64,000 nucleotides of DNA from NCBI GenBank assembly GCA_013398955.1, contig VWPU01011666.1, positions 8,898 to 72,897 on the forward strand. The letters run 5' to 3'. Position numbers and translations under genes: made by a program. Of this stretch, positions 42,938-54,438 are shown in pieces. The stretch is from Callaeas wilsoni. Its lineage: Eukaryota; Chordata; Aves; Passeriformes; Callaeidae. The notes below the pieces were generated by a model. It saw only the letters and a list, made by a program, of their open reading frames with translations. It was not told the origin of the DNA and did not search any database. How positions within the stretch are numbered: position 1 is the stretch's first letter; the number at the start of each line of letters is the position of its first letter.

Positions 42938-43657
42938 TTAATCAGCAGCATCTTGCAATACTTCTGCAAGACTACTAGAGCCAAAGACAATATTACTTTA
43001 ACAAGTTGAACAGTCACTCCTGATTAGTATTTTTGTTTATATATCGAGACATCTCTATTGTGGCATGTAAAAAAAAATTCATCATGTGATATGATGGAAA
43101 GGTTTTACTGAGATGGGTCCAAGCTGGCCACAGTCTAGATGAATGAGGAGTTACTGTCAAGCAGCCTGGAATCCTTATTAGCTATGACTCAGGAGGAATT
43201 TCAGCAGTTTCCATCTATTTTCTCTTCTCCAATGCTTTTTTTTTTTCCTGTGCTTAGACAGGATTTTAATTGACAGAGATTTTGGGGTTTATTTCATATA
43301 TAGGAAAATTGCCTTACTATCATTTCATCTGTCCAGGTCTATAAAAGAGAGAAAATTGGAATTAGTGTATGAGTCTAATTTAGTTTAAGTCAGTCAGTAC
43401 TGTATTCTAAATCTACATGCCTCAGGTCTAGTAAATTTTGGAAAGGTACTCTGTATTTTGGAGAATTAAACAGTTCTTGATCCATATCTGGGAAAGTGGA
43501 ACTGCATTTTGCTTTCCAAACTGAATTAATTTGGATGAGGTTTTGGATTTTTCATGTGCTTAGTGTTCTAGCACTCGAGAGAAATGGATCATGGCCAGAG
43601 TGCAAAGATGCAAAGTCTTTTTATAGCTGCAGTCACACCTGAGATACAGTTGCTATT

Positions 43658-43689
43658 TATATATTTATACATATAAATATATATATATG
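43658..43689. repeat. TA-rich imperfect microsatellite
   Basis: Interrupted TA-rich tract including TATAAATATATATATATGG. It lies about 110 bp upstream of the antisense 116-codon open frame. Confidence 0.8.
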
Positions 43690-43799
43690 GATGGATGCAC
43701 AGAGGAGCTAAACCAAACTATTTTATAATTGTAGAAATACACGAGTACAAAATTTTGTAATTTACATTCACCAAAACTGTAGGTAGTTTACGAAAACCT

Positions 43800-44150
43800 A
43801 TGTCCTGTGCTCAACAACAAATAAAGTTTCTGAGTAGTGCAAAAATCTCAGTCACAGAACAAGAATTACTATTCTTCCATAACAATACACCTCTTCCAAA
43901 ATCTGATTTATTTAGTCCATTTATATTTCAAGTACTTAACTACAGGGCAAAGGTCTTTACACAGTTCTTTCAAAGCTGGCTAACAAAATACAGATTGATT
44001 TTGGATTACGTTGCTTCTGGTGAAACTGTTAAACGAATGACAAGCATTTTAAAAGAACAAGGATTAGTGACACATATGGAATACTTGGATATAATTTCCA
44101 AGAACCCTGAAGACATTTTAGGAAGCCAATTGAACCCCAAGGGAATTTAG
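43800..44150 (+). other. Unrecognised 116-codon open frame antisense in KCNQ1 intron 3
   Basis: An ATG-started frame on the strand opposite KCNQ1. The in-frame upstream stop is at 43758, so the open stretch is slightly longer than the ATG form. The product would be a soluble, mixed-composition protein with no signal peptide, membrane segment or motif I recognise; the C-terminal half (SWLTKYRLILDYVASGETVK and after) looks less biased than typical chance frames. A TA-rich tract lies about 110 bp upstream and AATAAA hexamers about 120 bp downstream. It may be chance, a fragment of a retrocopy, or a small antisense transcript. Confidence 0.2.
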
Positions 44151-44661
44151 GTGTCCAGCTCCAAATGCATCACTGAAAACCATATTTTAATTCAATTGAT
44201 ACACAAAGCAACTACAGTGCATCTATTGGGCTCTTCCATGCAACATACAGCTCAATTAGAGTGCAAAATAAACTCATAATAAAATATTCAAATGGCTGCT
44301 GAGGGGGGAAAAAAAGGCTGTTCGGTATCTTTGAAAAAATGTAATTGTAGCTCTTGTACAGTGTCTCGGATCCTCAGGTCACAGGAGACAGGACTACGGC
44401 CAAGACTTATTCCTGGCAAAGCTTAAGATCACTTGTGAAAAGAAAACACTCTGCTCTTCTGGAAAAGCAAACCAAGCTACATTTGTTCTCAAATCACAGG
44501 GCAATGAATTCCTGAAAGGAAATACAGATCTAGATTCACACTAATGACAAGAGCTCTCGCTCTAACTTGGCTTCAACTGCTGCAGAAATTCGACTTCTAA
44601 AAACATTTAGGGCAAGTTTTACTCATTGTTTACATCAACTTTGCAAGCTTTGCATACTCAC

Positions 44662-44788
44662 CAATGATTGAAATAGGCTTCCTAGCAAAACGAAGCCTTC
44701 CCCATATTCCAACGTATTTGCTGCGGCATCCTGCTGACCATAGCCGAACCACATACTCTGTTCCAAAGAATACCACTAATACAATTTC
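44662..44788 (-). CDS. KCNQ1: KCNQ1 exon 3 (S2, S2-S3 linker, start of S3)
   Basis: On the minus strand the exon follows a TTTCTTTTAG acceptor and ends before a GTGAGT donor. It is 127 bp, begins in phase 0 and leaves one base of the next codon. The peptide begins [20 protein letters not shown] and ends [10 protein letters not shown], matching human codons 160-201 with the aspartate 202 codon split across the junction. It holds the S2 gating-charge acceptors E160 and E170, the charge-transfer phenylalanine F167, and the basic S2-S3 linker. The only difference from human seen is isoleucine for L187. KCNQ2-5 paralogues are excluded by the later exons, which are KCNQ1-specific. Confidence 0.97.
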
Positions 44789-47700
44789 CTAAAAGAAACA
44801 CACAGGGAACTAGATTAATTCTCTACTCTGTGTATGTCTTTCACCTCTTTTCAAAATGTATTAGAAAGTGATAAATGAAATGCAAAATTAGGAAGGTGAC
44901 AAATAGATCAACTATACCAAAAATGATCTGAGGTAAAATAGAAAAGCCTGTAAGAGTAGAGAAAGAAAATGTTAGTAGCAAATTGAAATACTTTGATTGC
45001 ATGCAGTTTGGCTTGTCTACACATACTAAAACTGAAAACCATTCTGTGCAATTCACTTGGTCTAATTCAAACAAAAGGTTTCCTGACTGAGCCAAAGAAA
45101 ACAAGCAGAGTCTGTATTTAGAAGATGAGCATTTTGCTAGCTTATTTCATTTCGGGAAGAGGTGTGCTTCACATGCCATTTACCAGATCAGCTTAACTTC
45201 TCCCTTATTTATACTTTTTCAGTCTTCCTTTAAACTCACATGGAATGAAAAAAGACTCCTAGTATCCATCACCAATATGTCAGTCTCCAGGTGCACTGAA
45301 GACATAATGAGCTCTCTAACACACCTTTCCCATCCTCTTGTCAGCGTTTAGGGGTTTCAGCAGAAACAGAGATCTAGTCCTGCAGCACTGCTGGTACCAA
45401 GCTACTTATATTCACCTATACTAAGGTATGACTTTGGAAATGCCTCCAAGGTGACAGATGTCAAAGACACCTGACATTCTTGCTGATTGGACAGAGGTAC
45501 AGTCAGGTCCTATTTGGAACATCATCAATGTGCAGATAAACCTTGGGTTTTCTACAGACCCGATGAGCATGGCACACCCAACATAGTTTTCTTGAGTAAC
45601 AGGGAGCTGCAAAACTTCCTTATTGGCCAACTCAATTAATAAATGGTCACATTCTCAATCAGAGCCAACAACAAAATCTATTTATTGAAGTGGTAAGAGT
45701 GGCTTGCCATTGAAAACACACAACACATGGCATAAAGTAAGAGTGCAGCTGGAAAACCAATCTCAAGATGTCACGGTTACACAGGTTAATGCAGATTGAA
45801 ATAAGGAGCTCATTCTCTTAAAGTGTGATTTCACATGAAGTGCAACTGCAGAGAACACAACGTGCTGCTTAACATTTGATCCAGACCTTTCACATGTCTG
45901 CAGGGTTCACTGCTGTTTTGCACAACAAATTGGCAAACAGGACCAAAGATGGTACCTATGATTATTTTCTTAATTCACTGAAATAGCCAGGACACAGCCC
46001 TAGTCTAGTCAAGATTAATGGGAGTCATATAATCACCTTCAAAAATGCATGGGACATTGCCCTGAATACTGAGCAAAATAATATGTCTGTATACAGCAAA
46101 AATGACTTTGCTATAATATTTTCGTGGCTCTAAAACATCTTGATGGCATAAAAAACATGTTCATCTCAGGGCACTAAAGTGTTGAAGATCAACTTTGTGA
46201 CATTTCTAGGAAAGCTGGTAGAACACAAGCCAGGACTCTTTCCCTTAATTTTGACATCTCATAACCTGTGCAAGATGTCAGATGAAGTAGAACAGCTATC
46301 ACAATTGTTTATAGTCACTTGTATTCAAGGTAGATTTTTAAGATATAATGAAATTATCCAGAGCATTGGTTGTAATAAACATAAAGCTCGGACCTTTCAA
46401 CCCAGCCAAGAATCTCTTCTAGAGGTTCCTTCTAAAAGGATCCACCAGAACCCTCCACTTTTTTTTTTTCCTTCAAAGTGGACTATTTTAAAAATTTTTC
46501 CAATAAATTAAAGACACAATGAACATCATAAATTGAAAGAAACAGCATCTGCACCAGATGCTTTAAAGAAAGCCTGTGTCGTATGACAGAAGCTTGAAAT
46601 GCAATGAGACTCTCCCTTTGTCCAGTCTAATGTCACTTATGAATCCAAACTAAATGAGAAAATTATGAGCTCTGCTTGACATGAGGTGCTGTTGAATTGT
46701 CACAGAAAATAGAGCACCAGAGGCAATCTTTTCTGATCAGGTGATTGTATCCTTTCACAGACTCTGCCAATAAACCCAAATATCCAAGTGCTCTTCCTTT
46801 TGCAGTACGTTTCCCTTCATCACTACCACGGAGGAAATTCCCTTCACAAAAGGCAATTCCAACCGCACAGAGAGGAAAAATTGTCCTCCATTCAAAATAG
46901 CTCAGCTGAGGAAGGGATGTATGGCTTCACATTCTGTGTGATAGCACAGATAATACTGGTCAGATATCCCCAAAAGCAATTAGTAAAAGCAGAAGAAGAA
47001 GGAAAAAAATTACCTTGGTAAGCAAAGAAAAACCCAGAGAAAAACTTAATGCTTTAGCACAATGGAACCACAAACAGCACTGCCACCAGGCACCGTGGCC
47101 CTGTCAGGGTCACAGCTTCAGTTTTACAGCACGGAGGTAGGAAGAGAAAGCCTGGATTGTGCTTTGAAGGAGCGAGTGTCCTCCATGCAGGAAATCCGCA
47201 TGGGAGCTGTGCGCGTATGTTTCTTAAAGCCCCTCCATGGTCCGCTGGCTAACGCGCACACCGGCAAGTATGCAAATAGAGGCTGTCCCAAAAACAATGC
47301 GACAGACACGCACTCAATGGTTACTGTCACCCAGCTCTTTGCGTGACATGCAGACAAGCTCAGAGAACACTGATTGTCCTATAGACTCCAGTGACTGGAG
47401 GGAACGACCAGTCGGCTTACACCAAGACACATTTTTCACTCCTGACGTTTTGATAAAGGCTTATTGACCTAAACGAGACCCAAGTTATTCAGGGAACATC
47501 GGGGGTGAAAGTGCACAAGCTGTTCTTCATGGTCATACACAAAAACGCCAGGTATCCATTAGCAACTGGCAAATTCCCCCTCCCCTGCCCGTGGCTGTGT
47601 GACAGACAAAAGTGTTTTTAATATCTTGTGTTGCATAAATCTAATAAATAGTCTCTTGGGGGTGGGGGAGGCTGATGAATTTCTGTCTGTACACTCTTAT

Positions 47701-48597
47701 ATTAGTGGCCAGAAGCTTGTAGACAATTGTTTTTAAAAGTCATTAGAAAATTATGTTCTCCTGAGCTACTAAAACATTCTCTTTGTTTTCCTGATTAACA
47801 GCTTAATATGAAATTTACATGCACTAGAAGAAAATAACTGCCTGAAAAACACAAGTGAGCATGGGAATTAAAGCTCAGTAGAGGAGTTTTCTTGGTTAAA
47901 ATTACATACACAAAGGAACTACCCTGTGCAAGGACCCATTCAACCCAATGTAACTTAATAGCAATCTTCTTTCTACAAGGTGAAAACAGAAATACAACAT
48001 TGAGATTAAAAACCGACAGGGTACGAAGAGCCCTCTAAGATGTGACAGTCATGTACATTCACACTATGGGCATACAGGGGCTGTCTTACTTAAGAGAAAA
48101 TATTTTTTTTTCCTTTAATTATTGGCTTCTACACTGTACCCTCACTTCTGCCATCCTTCCTGTTCAGCCCAGGTATACGCATAGTGCCATTTCCATGCCT
48201 TCTCAGCAATTTTCCATGCCTCCTTCCACGTAATCCCAGCATAGGCAAGTAAGATATGGTGTAATTTAATCCTCTGGCTACAGTACAGCTCTCACCACCT
48301 GATGAAGGAACTTAGGCAGGATCAATAAAAGCACAGTTGCCTAACTGTCATGCTATCTGCTAGTACAGTCCATACCTCCAGAGTTCCCAGGGTATTTTGC
48401 TAATAAATGCATCTTGAAAAACCTTTCCTTTACTACTCGACTGCCACTGCATCGAAAGAGCTACAATCCTGTGATAGGAGGCATCCAACACCTGCCCTGT
48501 GAAATAAAGTACAGCAGCAACTCCAAAGGGAATGACAGGGTCCTGAAACTTAACTGAAAGAGAAGTTTTTAAGGTATTAGATTAATATCTTAGGAGA

Positions 48598-48627
48598 AAA
48601 ACAAAACAAAACAAAACAAAACAAAAC
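48598..48627. repeat. AAAAC pentanucleotide microsatellite
   Basis: Six uninterrupted AAAAC units (30 bp). Confidence 0.95.
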
Positions 48628-49715
48628 ACAACCACAAAAAAAACCTGACAAAAAATGGATCGTGGCACCACAACAACAGCTATTTAGCAGATACAGAAAC
48701 TGTCTCTAGAGGCTAAGAATGCAACTGTATAGAGAATATATTGCCTGAGACTCTGCCTGTAGACCTCAAAACTGTATCTGGTCATGGAGCATCACAGACA
48801 TTCAGGCAACCATTTGATGTGGGAGGGCTAGATGAGGTCATTTGAAATCTGTTATGAACAAAAATGCCTTTACTCAGACTCTGGACTTTTTTCAATGAAC
48901 TCCACGACTGAAAGAGAGGTAAAACACATGTTTTAGGAGGAAGGAGGAAAAGCATACCATTACATTATTCTGATGGGAGACTGAAGACCACATACAGCTT
49001 ATTTCATCTCCCATAGAGGTGTCTGCCCTAAGAGGAAGGAGAGATGACAGGCATAGGAAGACAAGAAGCATTGGTGAGGGGGACAGCTTTAAGACTCATA
49101 GGCACACACCTCTTGTACTGAAGAATTTCCTTCCATCTCAGCATTTTACTGGGAATACAATTCTTACCCATGTCTGCTGTGTCACAAGCTCTATTACACT
49201 ATCCTCATAGAAGAGACAAATCACATTATTCCCACCATTCTGTCAAATCCAGCTTCAAGGACGATAAAGTTCCCACAAATTCCTTTAAGCAATGAAATAA
49301 TCCCTCACATAGCTTATACAGGGATTGCATGCCAATCACCATTACTTCAGCTGTAAGATTCCTGTGGCACTACTTGCACTGAAACCTATTTTTTAGCCAA
49401 GGCAATGGAATATTGCTGCTACAGAGCAGTAAAGTGGAACAGTAACCTCCTCACAGTCTAGGCAGCAGTAATGGAGTGAGGACACTGCCACAAGCTTTTT
49501 TCAGGAGTCATGACAAGCAGGTCTCTAAAGGAGCCAAGAGAGGGGACAATAGATCTAATGCTAAAGCAAAGTGACAAACAGGACACTTGCCATCAGTCAA
49601 GGGCTGTGTAGCTGGATTGGGCAACAAACAGGCGAAGCATCTTAACAAGCAGGGATACAGCATCTCTCTACTCAAAGGTCAAAAAAAGCAGGAATATGTC
49701 TCTCATATAGAGCAA

Positions 49716-50141
49716 TCACAGACTCATAGAACAGTTTGAGCTGGAATGAATCTTAAAGATCAGGTAGCTCCAACCCCCCTGCCATGGGCAGGGAACTTCC
49801 CACTAGCAAAGATTGTTCTAAGCCCCATCCAACCCGGCCTTGAACACTTCCAGGAATGGGGAATCTGCTTCTCTGGGCAAACTGTTTCAGTGCCTCGCCA
49901 CTCTCACAGTAAAGAATTTATTCCTAATAGCTAATCTAAACCTGCCCCTTTCAGTTTGAAGCCATTCTCCCTTGTCCTGTCCTCTTGTAAAAAGTCCTCT
50001 CCAGCTTTCCTGTAGCCCCCTTTAGGTACTGGAAGGTGCTCTAAGGTCTTCCCAGAGCCTTCCCTTTTCCAGGCTCAACAACCCCAGCTCTCAGTCTGTC
50101 TTCATGGAGAGGCGCTCCAGCCCTCTGATCGTCTTTTGTGC
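49716..50141 (-). mobile_element. CR1 LINE 3' fragment
   Basis: A minus-oriented CR1 end of about 425 bp. Plus-strand landmarks are CACAGACTCATAGAACAGTT, GCCATGGGCAGGGAACTTCC, CACAGTAAAGAATTTATTCC, TTCAGTTTGAAGCCATTCTC and GGAGAGGCGCTCCAGCCCTC. Small indels and substitutions mark it as inactive. Confidence 0.92.
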
Positions 50142-51110
50142 CAATAGGTTGCATTTACACGGACAGAAGGGCAGCGCACAAAACCCAAACACTACAGGCT
50201 GCGTGGTAATTCAGAGAGAGCTGGAGCCCACTTCTCAGCACGCTGTTCACCTGACACATCAGGGTTTGCAAAATGCTTCAGACAGCACTTCTGTATAGCC
50301 AGAGCGGGGTATGCAAATTAACAGCAGCAAAGGCAACTGTTTCTTCTAATCTCACCCACTTTGTACAGAGAGGCCCCTCTTTGTTCTATTGAGAAAGGCA
50401 GGATTTTTTCCTGAAAGCTGTACTGTGCTTTCTAAGATACACAGAACAGCAAAATCAGATGGCCTAGGCAAACACACAAAGAGAGGCACCAGCTCAATAA
50501 AGTAAAAATCCCAACTTGATGAAGTACAGAGCAAAAATAAAAAGACAAATGGTTTCTCATATATATAAACACTTATGAGCAACAGCAAGTCTCAAAAACG
50601 CTATTTAGGACTGGAGATTTTTTTCCTCCCTACTTAACCTCCTCACTTCCAAAGAGCTTGTAAATTACATCTTTACAGAGGAAAACAAATAACGCTAAGT
50701 TTTTAAAAAAATGTTTAAAGCCAAAACCCTTGGTTGCTCCTTTCTTTCCAAAGCCTGGTTTCATTTGCTAAAATTATTTATCTAGCAAATTTGGCACCAT
50801 ATGATTAAACAGGCTACAGAAAACCAAAATTAGGTATCAGTACTAGATTTCTACCTTCAGAGGCCCATAATTAATCCTGAGTTACTGGACATCATTAAAG
50901 CTCCCTTATTAATGTTTTTAATTAAGATGAAATAATGTTTCCAGTAGTGTTTGTGTTCTGAAAAAAAAGGGATGCTTACTAGGAGACAGAGCTAGAACAG
51001 TTGATTGCGATGAAGTTTTTTTATTTTCCCTTAATCGATGCTGAGAACACAGAACAATAGCACTGGGACCAGTAAAGAATACTTCAGGCTTGCAATTTCA
51101 GGTTGAGATT

Positions 51111-51200
51111 TTTCCAAAGGCTCCAAGCAACTAAATCCTATTGAATTTCAATAGGAGTTGGGCACCTAACTCCCTTAGGTTCATTTAAAAAGCCTTTTGC
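51111..51200. repeat. Old palindromic repeat, possible MITE-like remnant
   Basis: Contains CCTATTGAA and TTCAATAGG as facing 9-bp arms with 1 base between, followed by GAGTTGGGCACCTAACTCCC, itself partly palindromic. This arrangement resembles from memory an abundant short palindromic repeat of turtles and crocodilians (AATGGGAGTTAGGCACCTAA-type). Family assignment is uncertain. Confidence 0.4.
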
Positions 51201-53201
51201 TGATTTCCTTCGCTCTCTTCCCACTAGAGGTTTCAGCCAAACCCAAATGCTGGCAGTTGAAATTTTTCCACCAGCCCCAAAAGGCCTCAGATGTCGGTGG
51301 TGTAAATTTGCACGTGAAGGCACCGCCTTAGAACAACTTTCCACACCGTCACCCCTGCACAGGTCTCTTCATAATGCAGTTGTCTTTAGCTTTTGAACTT
51401 GGTTGCTGATGATATCCACAAGGAATGTGCAGACGTGAATTAAGATGGGCTTGCACATTTAGTTTATGGCACTCGTTTTAATGTGGAGATCTCCCCCATC
51501 ACAAAGTGAGCTCAAGAAGTAGACTTCAAACCCAAAGTATTTGGCAAGAGAAAGAAAGTGTCAACATGCTAACCCTGATGCAAAAATGATTAAAAATCCC
51601 TAGTCCTTTCTGTTTATTTCATGAACCTCTTATTCAGGGCCTCATAAAAGTCTCTAGAAGGAATTCATTCAAGACCCTCTCTTTCAAAGTGAAAAATGCT
51701 CTGGCTTCTACCCAGTGCAGCATATGCTTAATTTTATATCTCACTGAATTCAAAGGAACTATTCACATACACTTCAGATGAAGCACACATACACATGGTT
51801 CACAAATATGCAAACTCATTCATTAGTACATACAATATGCTAATAGGAGTAGAAGGAACTGCTGCAGACTACTAAAAAAAAAAAAAAAAATCAGTGTAAG
51901 CCAAGCAAGTCTCTGTGTTACAGACAACTGTCATAATAACACTATTTACACAGTGGCTACTTTCCTTGATCTGAGCATTTTCATCCTGTCAAGTATCTTG
52001 TTGCATGCTTTTTATTAAACAACCTTTCTCACTCCTTTTTAAAAAAGCTACTTCATACCCACCATGCCCTACACCAAGCAGCTCATAAGTCTCGCCTTTG
52101 CTCCACAGCCAACATGGAATTTATTGAGGGACCCCAGGAAGAGACTGTATGCCTGTTGTTTTCCAGCTATAAATGACAGGGCAATAAAAGCCACTGTGTC
52201 TCCCAGCAAAGCATATTTCCTTCATACCTTTAGACTATCACTTTACAACACTACTCCATTCTGAGAGAAAATAAATGTTGCACAGCATCTCTTATCTGTA
52301 AGCAGAGCCACACAAAAAGAAGAATTTGGCCATGATCTGCCTAGCTTAACCTGCAGTAGCTCCACTTCGTATAGTTAAAAGGGAATATAAGGGTAGATGG
52401 CATTTTTAAGATGTAATGGTCAAGTTCTGGTCGCCTGCTATAAAATGTGATAACAGTAACACTTGAAATCTAGTGGTTTCAGACATAAAGTACATTTTTG
52501 TTGTTTGAGGCCATATTGTGATAGCATCCAAGGAAGCATCAACACATCTTCAAACAGAAATTAGAAGGAGCATCGATAAAAAAATATTTCTGTTCCAGTG
52601 GTTTTGAAAACCCACTACTCGCCACCCACATGAATGCTTCAAGACGAGAAGCACTGTAGATGGAAGTACAGCTGGATATGCACAGTGACATCATGAGGCC
52701 CCCACATCTAGATCCCAAGAGCTATTTATTTATGGCCCATTTCAACAACTTGTTCCTGCAAAGGCAGATACAGAGTATGCTGAAGAGAAGCTCTTTCTGA
52801 CAAAGTTCTAACTTCTTACCTCCCTTGTGCAGGCAAAACATCTCCCCAAGGCCTGGCCCTCCCTCCAAGAAGTGAGTTATGGAATGGTCCTGTGCCCTAG
52901 ACAGCCTTGCTTCAGGAGTCTCAGCTCTAGCCTTCCTGCTCCTCTACATGGTTTTTGGCTTTATGGGACTCTTTCTGGGATGTGATGTAATTTCCAAGTA
53001 AGATGAGTGAGAAGTCACCAAAAGCAAGACATGAATTCTACACTTACTCATGATATCCACTTTTTCTAGAAGCAGCATGTTTTCAAAATTCATCCTCCAA
53101 AACTAGGATTTCTGGCCTGAGCAATGACCACGCTCTCCAACAAGAGTTTAAAAAGAAATAAATTTCAAATGACTAACATCGGTTTCAACTTCCTCCAGAT
53201 T

Positions 53202-53221
53202 AAAAAAAAAAAAAAAAAAAA
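53202..53221. repeat. Poly(A) run, 20 bases
   Basis: A run followed by a CA- and C-enriched A-rich stretch to about 53247. Confidence 0.9.
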
Positions 53222-54347
53222 CCAACAAAAAAAACCCCCAAAACTTAATTTTTGTCTGGACTGGCAGGACAAAGTTCCAGTATAAAGACCTCAAGTTCTG
53301 AAACAAAATCCTGTCAGAGGCAGGGCATTCCTTTCACACACCTGGGTGACTGTCACTCAGTTACCAGTATCAGGCTGAGCACTGATAAGGGTTCAAGTGC
53401 CATATTTCTGTTTGACATTCCCATAAACACAACCTGCTTTTGCCTCAACATACTTGAGCTCTCTCCCAGGCATGCTCCAGGGAATACACATCATGCTCTT
53501 CCACACAGCTGCAAAAACAGTCACACACTAAACCTGCAGTCCAGGCACTTAATACTCCTCACAGGAAAACACATGTGCTAGTTTAAGCTAATAAAAACCC
53601 TCTCAGATGCCATATGTACACAGCCCATTCAGTCAGCATTTTACAGTTGCCCCTAAAATTTGCGAAGGAGGAGAGGAGAGTTATTTGACATGCAAAATAA
53701 ACGTAACTGAAGGCAACAAAGTCAGCATTTTCAGCTAAGTGGCAAATACATTTCACATACTGAAGGCAAGTAGCTTCCTCCTGGTGCCAATTTCCTGCGC
53801 CCGTTCCAAACCAGCGAGCACTAAACAGTTGTGGCTATCATTCAGCGCATCAGGATTAGAGCATTCCGAAACGGGAGCTTAATTTATACCAACCAAAGCA
53901 CATGATCAACTCTCTGCAAACTCCCTCCAAAGCTTTGATAGTGTTCCAAAGAGACCAAACTAAACTTACATTTGCAAAATGAAGATATAAGCCAGATCTC
54001 TCTGAAGTTGCATACCCCATTAACCAAGCTACCGTTATGTGCAAAGACTTATATTTTTACATGAATTCATGTTTCTACTAGTTTTGGATCCAACATAAAT
54101 AAATGGTGCAGAGGCAGCTCTTTGCAGAATTCAAAGTTACTAAAGGAGAATTGCAGCTCTGTGAAACTCCCTTCACTCACTATCACCTTTCCTCTGCTCC
54201 CTTTACAAATAAAGGACAAGTGCACTATTCATTGCTGGAAGAAAAAAATTCTTTAAAAAGCCATGGCCTTCTCAGTAGCAGCTGGTCCGAGCTTCAAGAC
54301 ATCAAATACATCAGGAAACTAATGGGTATTATATGGAATGGATTTTA

Positions 54348-54438
54348 CAAAAAAAAACCCCAAACCCAAACAAAAAAAAAAAAAAAAACACCAAAAAAAA
54401 AAAAAAAAAAAAAAACAAAAAACCAAACAAACCACCAA
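54348..54438. repeat. A-rich low-complexity tract with scattered C
   Basis: About 90 bases made almost only of A with C interruptions. It creates the lysine-rich middle of a spurious plus-strand open frame at 54103-54534. Confidence 0.9.
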
